Below are positions 1-4,308 of a stretch of DNA of 5,385 nt, in pieces; within the stretch, counting starts at the first letter, position 1; every line of letters starts with the position of its first letter. A program made the translations under genes and the position numbers. This DNA is from Deferribacteraceae bacterium (lineage in GTDB: Bacteria > Chrysiogenota > Deferribacteres > Deferribacterales > JAISNW01), in the NCBI GenBank assembly GCA_031276055.1, contig JAISNW010000165.1:1-5385 (forward strand), given 5' to 3'. Below the pieces are notes generated by a model. The model saw only the letters and a program-made list of their open reading frames with translations. It did no database searches and was not told where the DNA came from.

Positions 1-233
1 TTCTCTCCTATCAGAGCGGCAAGCGAGCTCTCGCCAGCAACCCCCGCCAACCTTATAAGCCAATGATTCTTTTGGGGGCGGGCAGAGACGATCTCATAAC
101 TCTTGCCCGCCGCCGTGCACCTTTTTAATGTGCTGAACAGCTCATCTGAAATCAGCGGGCTCACCCGCAACTCCCCTTTAACGCCGAAAGTGCGGATGAC
201 CACCCCTGCTGCAACAGGTTTATAGTTAGTCAA
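1..233 (-). CDS. rimM: Ribosome maturation factor RimM, N-terminal part (runs off the left edge)
   Basis: RimM binds the 30S subunit near protein S19 and helps mature the 3' (head) domain of 16S rRNA in the cytoplasm. Only the first 77 codons are in the window. I read them by hand because there is no ATG. The frame opens at TTG (233-231) with GGAG at 241-238, and overlaps the end of khpA by 8 nt. The N-terminal barrel signature is clear: GVVIRTFGVKGELRV at residues 10-24, matching the family pattern of a G, a basic residue, then G-x-x-G-E-x-x-V. Near the break, RLAGVAGESSLAALIGE (61-77) fits the family's segment ending in A-x-x-L-x-G. The C-terminal PRC-barrel domain lies outside. The position after rpsP and khpA is the usual one; trmD and rplS would be expected next. 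A later GTG at 203 is possible but would cut into the barrel. Identity is secure; the TTG start is inferred. Confidence 0.9.
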   Translation of the reverse strand, partial: MTNYKPVAAGVVIRTFGVKGELRVSPLISDELFSTLKRCTAAGKSYEIVSARPQKNHWLIRLAGVAGESSLAALIGE

Positions 234-459
234 TTATCTCCAATGTGAGGCGTTTGCCTTTACGAACGCTGGCTGCGCCTAAAATGGTGCGGATGGCTCT
301 AGCTGTGCGCCCTTGCTTGCCTATAACCTTTCCTAAATCCGCTTCATTAACCCGCAACTCAATGACAACCGCTCCGTTTTCTTGCTCTACTTCGCGAATG
401 TCAATCTCTTCCGGTTTGTCAACCAATGGTTCTACAATAGTTTTCACTAGATTTTTCAT
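226..459 (-). CDS. khpA: KH-domain RNA-binding protein (KhpA/YlqC family)
   Basis: This 77-aa protein is a single KH domain with little else, the usual size for KhpA (also called YlqC). The RNA-contacting GxxG loop is GKQG at residues 47-50, inside VIGKQGRTARAIRTIL. Before it comes an acidic beta-strand region (IDIREVEQENGAVVIELRV), and the C-terminal strand ends LTLEIID. In Gram-positive bacteria KhpA pairs with KhpB/Jag, binds many RNAs and affects cell elongation; that role is known from the family and not shown here. The ATG at 459-457 has AGGAG at 470-466, inside the last codons of rpsP, with a 6-nt spacer. Only 3 nt separate it from the rpsP stop, so translational coupling is likely. 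Its own end carries the rimM ribosome binding site. Confidence 0.95.
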   Translation of the reverse strand: MKNLVKTIVEPLVDKPEEIDIREVEQENGAVVIELRVNEADLGKVIGKQGRTARAIRTILGAASVRKGKRLTLEIID

Positions 460-462
460 ATA

Positions 463-744
463 CTACTCCTGAACTTTACTTCTGCGGCTCTCTGCGAAAC
501 GCGCTATAATGCCTTGTTTTGAGAGAAGGCTTCGGGCGGTGTCTGTAGGCAGAGCGCCGTCTCTCAACCATTTAAGAGCCTTCTCTTCGTCGATCTTCAC
601 CTCTGCGGGATCTGGAAGGGGGTTATAATAGCCGACTATATCTATAAACCTACCATCCCTGCGGGCTCTGCTGTCTGCCACAACAATTCTGTAAAATGGG
701 CGTTTTTTGCGCCCCATGCGCATTAGTCTAATCTTTGTTGCCAC
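463..744 (-). CDS. rpsP: 30S ribosomal protein S16
   Basis: S16 is a primary binder of the 5' and central parts of 16S rRNA during small-subunit assembly. The 93-aa protein is of typical bacterial length. It has the family N-terminus [19 protein letters not shown] (residues 2-20), then [22 protein letters not shown] (21-42), and the helix segment [22 protein letters not shown] (53-74). The start is GTG (744-742), not ATG. It is supported by GGAGG at 754-750 with a 5-nt spacer. The internal ATG at 723 would remove conserved residues. The gene sits 41 nt after ffh and 3 nt before khpA, with no terminator visible on either side, so it is read as part of the ffh operon. The C-terminal tail (ESRRSKVQE) is short, without the extension some lineages have. 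Confidence 0.98.
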   Translation of the reverse strand: MATKIRLMRMGRKKRPFYRIVVADSRARRDGRFIDIVGYYNPLPDPAEVKIDEEKALKWLRDGALPTDTARSLLSKQGIIARFAESRRSKVQE

Positions 745-785
745 CTATACCTCCGCGAAACTGATATATTTATTAAAGCAGTTCG

Positions 786-2102
786 TTAAAAAAGTCCACT
801 GAAATTATTTTTTGTCATCTTTTTCATCATCTTATTCATCTGAACGAGTTGATTTAATATCTTATTTACATCTTGAACGCTCTGTCCGCTGCCGCCTGCG
901 ATCCTTCTTTTTCGAGATGCATTCAATATCTGCGGTTTTCTGCGCTCAAGGGGAGTCATGCTTAAAATTATCGCTTCTGCGCGCTTAAAACGTTTATCAT
1001 CTGTGGATATATCCCCCATTTTAGAAAATGCTTGAGATAAACCAGGTATTAACTTCATAATAGAAGAGAGAGAACCTAACCTCTTCATCATCTTAAACTG
1101 GTTGAGCAGATCGTCAAAATCAAGCCCAACCTTATTGATCTTTTTGGCGATCCCCTGCGCATCAATATCAGAAAAAGCATCCTGCGCCTTTTCAACAAGG
1201 GATACAACATCCCCCATCCCTAGTATGCGCCCTGCCATCCGCTCGGGATGGAACATTTCAAAATCATCCAGCTTTTCGCCTGTTCCGATAAAGTATAGGG
1301 GTTTGCCGATCACCTCTCTGACCGAGAGGGCGACGCCGCCGCGGGCATCCCCATCAGTCTTAGTGAGGATTATGCCGGTGATATTCAAGCATCTATCAAA
1401 TTCTAGGGCGGAATTAAGGGCGTCTTGACCTGACATCGCATCAGCTGCATAGAATATTTTATCGCAAGCGATCTTATCTCTAATAGATTTTACCTCTTGC
1501 ATAAGCGGTTCATCTATATGAAGCCGCCCCGCTGTATCAACAATGTATATATCAGCCGCCGCTTTTTTTGCATAGGAGAGTCCGTCTTGAGCGATCTGAA
1601 CAGGGTCTTTAGAACTTTTATCTGAATAAAAATTACTCCCAGCTTGCCGAGCCAGCGCTTCAAGCTGCTCTATCGCCGCAGGGCGGTAAATATCACAAGC
1701 GGCAAGCACAACAGTTTTGCCGCTTTTAGCAAAGTATCGGGCTAATTTGCCGCAAGCTGTGGTTTTACCCGAACCTTGCAGCCCAGCCATTAGAAAGATT
1801 GTAGGAGGGTGCGGAGAAAGGTGCAGAGCGGGTGAAACGCCGCCTAATGTTTCAATAAGCTCATCATTGACTATCTTTATAAACTGTTGGGCGGGTGAAA
1901 CGCTGGCAAGCACCTCTGAACCTACGGCGCGCCCTTCCACCTTTGCAAGGAAGGTTTTTACAGCTTTATAATTAACATCAGCCTCAAGCAGCGCCATCCG
2001 CACCTGTTTAACGGCTGAAGTAATATTTTTTTCCGTAATGCGAGCCTCGCCGCGCAGCTTCTTGAAAACTGCATTCAGCTTATCGCCTAAATCCGCAAAC
2101 AT
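786..2102 (-). CDS. ffh: Signal recognition particle GTPase Ffh (SRP54)
   Basis: Ffh binds SRP RNA and signal sequences of nascent membrane proteins, and delivers ribosomes to the receptor FtsY through mutual GTPase activation. The 438-aa length is normal. Domain order is complete. The N domain (about 1-95) includes ALLEADVNYKAV. The G domain carries the P-loop GLQGSGKTT (107-115), CDIYRPAA (136-143), DTAGR (189-193), TKTDGDARGG (247-256) and the closing GTGEK (273-277). The Met-rich M domain (about 296-430) has the finger-loop segment MMKRLGSLSSIMKLIPG (338-354) and the SRP-RNA-binding SRKRRIAGGSG (396-406). I chose the ATG at 2102 because it gives the family start MFADLGDKLNAVFKKLRG. AAGGGA at 2120-2115 is a slightly distant ribosome binding site (12 nt). 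The frame stays open upstream through tRNA-Glu, but that extension is not protein. It heads the rpsP-khpA-rimM block and probably shares the tRNA promoter. Confidence 0.98.
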   Translation of the reverse strand: MFADLGDKLNAVFKKLRGEARITEKNITSAVKQVRMALLEADVNYKAVKTFLAKVEGRAVGSEVLASVSPAQQFIKIVNDELIETLGGVSPALHLSPHPPTIFLMAGLQGSGKTTACGKLARYFAKSGKTVVLAACDIYRPAAIEQLEALARQAGSNFYSDKSSKDPVQIAQDGLSYAKKAAADIYIVDTAGRLHIDEPLMQEVKSIRDKIACDKIFYAADAMSGQDALNSALEFDRCLNITGIILTKTDGDARGGVALSVREVIGKPLYFIGTGEKLDDFEMFHPERMAGRILGMGDVVSLVEKAQDAFSDIDAQGIAKKINKVGLDFDDLLNQFKMMKRLGSLSSIMKLIPGLSQAFSKMGDISTDDKRFKRAEAIILSMTPLERRKPQILNASRKRRIAGGSGQSVQDVNKILNQLVQMNKMMKKMTKNNFSGLF

Positions 2103-2155
2103 CTGATAAATATATCCCTTGCGATATGTAATTTTAAGACTGTCAAACAAAAAAA

Positions 2156-2230
2156 CGTCCCGTAGGGGATTTGAACCCCTGTTGTCGGCGTGAAAGGCCG
2201 ATGTCCTGGGCCGAGCTAGACGAACGGGAC
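2156..2230 (-). tRNA. tRNA-Glu (anticodon TTC)
   Basis: A full cloverleaf of 75 nt can be folded by hand. The acceptor stem is GTCCCGT with ACGGGAC, and the discriminator is G. The D-arm stem GTCT/GGAC has one G-T pair. The anticodon arm is TCGGC-CTTTCAC-GCCGA with anticodon TTC. The T-arm is AGGGG-TTCAAAT-CCCCT. No CCA is encoded, so the tail must be added by the CCA-adding enzyme. It lies 18 nt after tRNA-Lys and 53 nt before ffh. Directly after the discriminator is a run of seven T (2155-2149). Confidence 0.97.
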
Positions 2231-2248
2231 TATCTATACTACAACTCA

Positions 2249-2321
2249 TGAGCCGTGCGGGGCTCGAACCTGCGACCTACTGCTTAAAAGGCAGTTGCTC
2301 TACCGACTGAGCTAACGGCTC
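2249..2321 (-). tRNA. tRNA-Lys (anticodon TTT)
   Basis: A 73-nt cloverleaf. The acceptor stem is GAGCCGT with ACGGCTC, and the discriminator is A. The D-stem is GCTC/GAGC. The anticodon arm is ACTGC-CTTTTAA-GCAGT with anticodon TTT (2288-2286), and the variable loop is AGGTC. The T-arm is GCAGG-TTCGAGC-CCCGC, whose third pair is an A-C mismatch; the other four T-stem pairs are Watson-Crick. CCA is not encoded. It is the first gene after the strong promoter at 2409-2381 and is followed by tRNA-Glu after 18 nt, so the two are almost certainly one transcript. Confidence 0.96.
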
Positions 2322-2380
2322 AAACATTACACCGTTTAGGATGGCAAAAGCAAAATCGCAGCATCTTTACGGAGCTTGCT

Positions 2381-2409
2381 TTTATACCAAAGCAGGAAAG
2401 CATTGTCAA
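2381..2409 (-). promoter_or_regulatory. Near-consensus extended sigma70 promoter for the tRNA-Lys/tRNA-Glu/ffh transcript
   Basis: On the minus strand, a perfect -35 TTGACA (2409-2404) is followed by a 17-nt spacer and TATAAA (2386-2381), 5 of 6 to the -10 consensus. TGG just before the -10 gives the extended TG-n motif. The roughly 20 nt upstream of the -35 are almost all A/T, like an UP element. Transcription should start near 2374, leaving about 50 nt of leader before tRNA-Lys. Such a strong site fits stable-RNA genes, and no terminator clearly separates it from ffh, rpsP, khpA and rimM. Confidence 0.85.
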
Positions 2410-2411
2410 CT

Positions 2412-2429
2412 ATAAATTATACAATTTAT
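2412..2429 (-). repeat. AT-only inverted repeat across the DUF3999 stop codon
   Basis: Seven-base arms, ATAAATT and AATTTAT, flank the 4-nt loop GTAT. The TAA stop of the DUF3999 gene (2428-2426) lies in one arm, and the -35 of the tRNA promoter begins three bases downstream. It lacks a T-tract and has no G or C in the stem, so it is a poor terminator. It may act only as an A/T-rich upstream promoter element. Confidence 0.4.
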
Positions 2430-3670
2430 TGTTTTTCATCGGAGGCTGGAGCTCCTTTAATTAAAAGTCTAACCGCAATAGCAGATACCAAAAGCACAAC
2501 TAGCGACATAACGCTTAAAAGCACAACTTTTCGAACGGTGTGTTTCTCTTCTGGAGGCGCAATTAACGCCGATTCTCCTGCAATTACAAACTCTTTTATG
2601 GGAAACTCTATCCGTTCTGCTGTGTTGCTGGTTTTAGCAAGCTGTTCATAGGCTGCGGCGGGCTTGCCTTTTTCAGAGATATTGCCATAGGCGAGGGTAA
2701 AAGGAGCAGCGCCCTTCGCCATAAAGATAAGATCATCCGCCCGCCAGTAAAAGTTAGCAGATGCATCCGTTGGAGGCGGATCATCAAATTTTATGCGAAT
2801 CCTTCGCGTTCTTGCATTGTTGATAGGATATCCGGAAACTTCTCTTAAAATTGGGTATGCGTCCAGCTGAGGTTGAGTTGTATTGCTTGAGTTATCCTTT
2901 TCAGCTGTATTTATGACAACAGCTCTGTATAGATAAGCCTCTGGCGCCCTTAGGCTGATAAACTCAACAGGGTAATAGCCCGTCAGCCCAAAATCCAGCT
3001 GGTTGTTATCACCCACCTTGCCCATCAGAATTACTTTTTCCACCCTATCATAAACCGCCTGCCTCTTAAATGTGAGGACAGCCCCCGTTATCGCTTCAAG
3101 AGCGGCGTTATTGCCTACAATCTTTAAGAATTTAGCTTTTTCAGGTATCTGAGATATCTCTATATTATCTTGAAGAATATCACCAAGTTTAGCTAGAGTT
3201 CCATTATAAAGAGCTGTTCTGAAATCCCCAATATCCCCTAAAGAGTAGGAGATTGTAACATCCCCCGTGAAATCTTTTAAGTGATCAAAGGAGAAACGGA
3301 TGCTTTTAATACTCCCCGAAAGGCTGCCTATATTAGCTATAAGATGTTTTATATATGTTTTATTGTCTTTTTCATATGTCTCTTTGTAGAAAATTATCTC
3401 TGCGTCTTCCGGCTGCATATAAGAGTTTGGCACAGGGCGCGCTATACTGAAGGGAACTTTCTCTCCAGAGGCGTTGAATATAGCTATATCACTAAGTTTG
3501 GAGTCTGTTGCCCGTTCATAAACCTCAATAGGAATTGAGAATTTATAAACTCCGTCTTCATTAAAAGAACCTTCAACCTTTATACCATAGGCATAATCAG
3601 GCATTTCAGACGAAAAAGCGGCGTTTAGTGCTAAAAAAAATACTAAAAGCACTGCCGTTATTATCCTCAT
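2426..3670 (-). CDS. DUF3999-family exported, membrane-anchored protein
   Basis: The biochemical function is unknown. The 414-aa protein starts with a signal peptide (MRIITAVLLVFFLALNAAFS, 1-20). A large beta-rich extracytoplasmic region follows, then one C-terminal transmembrane helix (about 382-404, VVLLSVMSLVVLLVSAIAV) and a short charged tail. Family-like segments are YKFSIPIEVYERATDSKLSD (42-61) with IFNASGEKVPF (64-74), and ARTRRIRIKF (286-295) with NFYWRADDLIFMAKGAAPFTLAYG (306-329). That layout and length match DUF3999, assigned from memory of the family. The chosen ATG (3670-3668) has a G-rich site, GGGGG at 3682-3678, and puts the signal peptide at the N-terminus. A TTG 11 codons upstream would bury it. 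In other bacteria DUF3999 genes often sit beside a DUF2339 multi-pass membrane gene; none is visible here. It lies 90 nt after the RRM gene, past a hairpin. Confidence 0.8.
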   Translation of the reverse strand: MRIITAVLLVFFLALNAAFSSEMPDYAYGIKVEGSFNEDGVYKFSIPIEVYERATDSKLSDIAIFNASGEKVPFSIARPVPNSYMQPEDAEIIFYKETYEKDNKTYIKHLIANIGSLSGSIKSIRFSFDHLKDFTGDVTISYSLGDIGDFRTALYNGTLAKLGDILQDNIEISQIPEKAKFLKIVGNNAALEAITGAVLTFKRQAVYDRVEKVILMGKVGDNNQLDFGLTGYYPVEFISLRAPEAYLYRAVVINTAEKDNSSNTTQPQLDAYPILREVSGYPINNARTRRIRIKFDDPPPTDASANFYWRADDLIFMAKGAAPFTLAYGNISEKGKPAAAYEQLAKTSNTAERIEFPIKEFVIAGESALIAPPEEKHTVRKVVLLSVMSLVVLLVSAIAVRLLIKGAPASDEKQ

Positions 3671-3700
3671 ATTCCCGCCCCCAACTGTTGATGAAAAAAA

Positions 3701-3750
3701 CAAGAAAATAAAAGTGAATAAGAAGGGGAGCTTTTGACGGCGCCCCTCCT
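3701..3750 (-). terminator. Probable intrinsic terminator after the RRM gene
   Basis: Starting 10 nt after the RRM stop, the minus strand forms a hairpin. AGGAGGGG (3750-3743) pairs with CCCCTTCT (3728-3721) with one G-T pair. After one internal mismatch, two more GC pairs close an 8-nt loop (CGTCAAAA). The following 20 nt are T-rich but interrupted (TATTCACTTTTATTTTCTTG), so termination may be partial. No convincing promoter follows it for the DUF3999 gene, which may depend on read-through. Confidence 0.55.
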
Positions 3751-3760
3751 ACGAGGATGA

Positions 3761-4039
3761 CTATCTGGAATAGGACCTTTCAGACCTCTCACGTTGCTCA
3801 CGCTCATGAGCTTCGCTGACCCGAATCTTTCTACCCCCAAATTCAGAGTCGTTGAGCTCAGAGACGGCTTTTTTTGCCACTGCGTCTTCAACTTCCACAA
3901 ACCCGAATCCCCGAGACCTGCCGGTTTCCCTGTCGCAGATCACCCTTGCCGAACCAACTTCGCCAACACCGGAAAACAGATTGATTAGATCTTGATCGGC
4001 GGCGTTATACGGCAGGTTTCCCACAAATAACCTTTTCAT
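3761..4039 (-). CDS. Small single-RRM RNA-binding protein
   Basis: This 92-aa cytoplasmic protein is one RNA recognition motif plus a short tail. RNP2 is LFVGNL (4-9) and RNP1 is RGFGFVEV (43-50), with the RNA-stacking aromatics F5, F45 and F47 all present. The rest of the fold is visible: helix 1 DQDLINLFSGVGEV (15-28), strand 2 SARVICDRETGRSRG, helix 2 AVAKKAVSELND (53-64), and strand 4 GGRKIRVSEA (68-77). The tail (HEREQRERSERSYSR, 78-92) is rich in R, E and S. Single-RRM proteins of this kind occur in cyanobacteria and several Gram-negative phyla. Cyanobacterial members include cold-induced ones; whether this one is cold-induced is unknown. ATG 4039 gives the family start MKRLFVGNLP and has AGGAG at 4054-4050 (10-nt spacer). 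An in-frame ATG at 4063, with its own AAGGAG, would add eight residues. It probably has its own promoter and terminator. Confidence 0.93.
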   Translation of the reverse strand: MKRLFVGNLPYNAADQDLINLFSGVGEVGSARVICDRETGRSRGFGFVEVEDAVAKKAVSELNDSEFGGRKIRVSEAHEREQRERSERSYSR

Positions 4040-4049
4040 ACTATCGCAA

Positions 4050-4073
4050 CTCCTGCATAACATTTAGCTCCTT
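4050..4073 (-). promoter_or_regulatory. Two Shine-Dalgarno sequences before the RRM gene
   Basis: AAGGAG (4073-4068) stands 4 nt before an ATG at 4063-4061. AGGAG (4054-4050) stands 10 nt before the in-frame ATG at 4039-4037. The second gives the conserved RRM N-terminus. The first would add MLCRSCDS, including two cysteines, but its spacer is short. Both starts may be used, or the first may only help load ribosomes. Confidence 0.6.
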
Positions 4074-4088
4074 AAAGAAGCCCTCTAA

Positions 4089-4100
4089 TGTGTATACACA
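4089..4100. repeat. 12-bp perfect palindrome over the putative RRM -10
   Basis: TGTGTATACACA reads the same on both strands. It covers the putative -10 (4096-4091) of the RRM gene and lies about 50 nt before its start codon. This is where an operator for a dimeric repressor would be expected. No regulator gene is next to it, and a 12-bp AT-rich palindrome can arise by chance, so an operator role is inference only. Confidence 0.4.
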
Positions 4101-4119
4101 CAATATTTGCATTAAGCAA
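4091..4119 (-). promoter_or_regulatory. Possible promoter of the RRM gene
   Basis: TTGCTT (4119-4114, 3 of 6 to consensus), a 17-nt spacer and TATACA (4096-4091, 4 of 6) give a modest sigma70-type match. Poly-A and poly-T tracts lie upstream (4126-4158) and could bend the DNA or act as UP elements. A start near 4084 would leave a leader of about 45 nt that keeps both Shine-Dalgarno sites. The match is weak; spacing and position are its main support. Confidence 0.4.
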
Positions 4120-4233
4120 GGCAATTTTTTTAAAAATGTAAAAAAAGATAATTTTTTTATTTATTGGGGTGTAAAATAAGGGTTGTAGTTGAAAAAAAGC
4201 AGGTTGTTTACAGTGCGTTAAGGGGATGAGAAT

Positions 4234-4261
4234 AAGATTTGAAATTAAAACTTCAAATCTT
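4234..4261. repeat. 10-bp inverted repeat downstream of the HEAT-like gene
   Basis: Perfect 10-base arms, AAGATTTGAA and TTCAAATCTT, enclose an 8-nt loop. The repeat begins 47 nt after the stop codon of the HEAT-like gene. It could form a 3'-end hairpin, but the stem is AT-rich. The minus-strand tail (ATTCTCATCCCC) is not a U-tract, so it is a weak candidate terminator. The rest of 4064-4308 is AT-rich, with A/T homopolymer runs and no supported gene. Confidence 0.5.
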
Positions 4262-4308
4262 TCGGCGCGTTTTTGCAAGCATAAAAAGAGAAGAGCGGGA
4301 CAGCGCGG

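Noticed and set aside
2103..2249. N-terminal extension of Ffh by 49 residues
   Set aside because: It is the tRNA-Glu gene and leader read as protein. The family N-terminus begins at the ATG at 2102, which has a ribosome binding site.
2416..2421. Perfect TATAAT on the minus strand
   Set aside because: No acceptable -35 lies 16-18 nt upstream, and it falls within A/T-only sequence at the DUF3999 stop, where such hexamers arise by chance.
245..3538. Plus-strand frames opposite khpA, ffh and the DUF3999 gene
   Set aside because: All lie antisense to well-supported genes, lack recognisable domains and have no ribosome binding sites worth noting.
3671..3703. Earlier TTG start of the DUF3999 protein
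   Set aside because: It would place 11 residues before a clear signal peptide, while the ATG at 3670 has a G-rich ribosome binding site.
3667..3900. 77-aa minus-strand frame overlapping the RRM gene end and the terminator
   Set aside because: It is an out-of-frame reading of the RRM gene that runs through the hairpin; it has no domain.
4139..4159. A7/T7 inverted repeat as a terminator
   Set aside because: The stem is made only of A-T pairs; it is better read as A/T tracts in an AT-rich spacer.
4072..4278. 68-aa minus-strand frame in the spacer before the RRM gene
   Set aside because: Its composition is biased by A/T runs (FFYIFKK-like stretches), it overlaps the putative promoter and the inverted repeat, and it resembles no protein I know.
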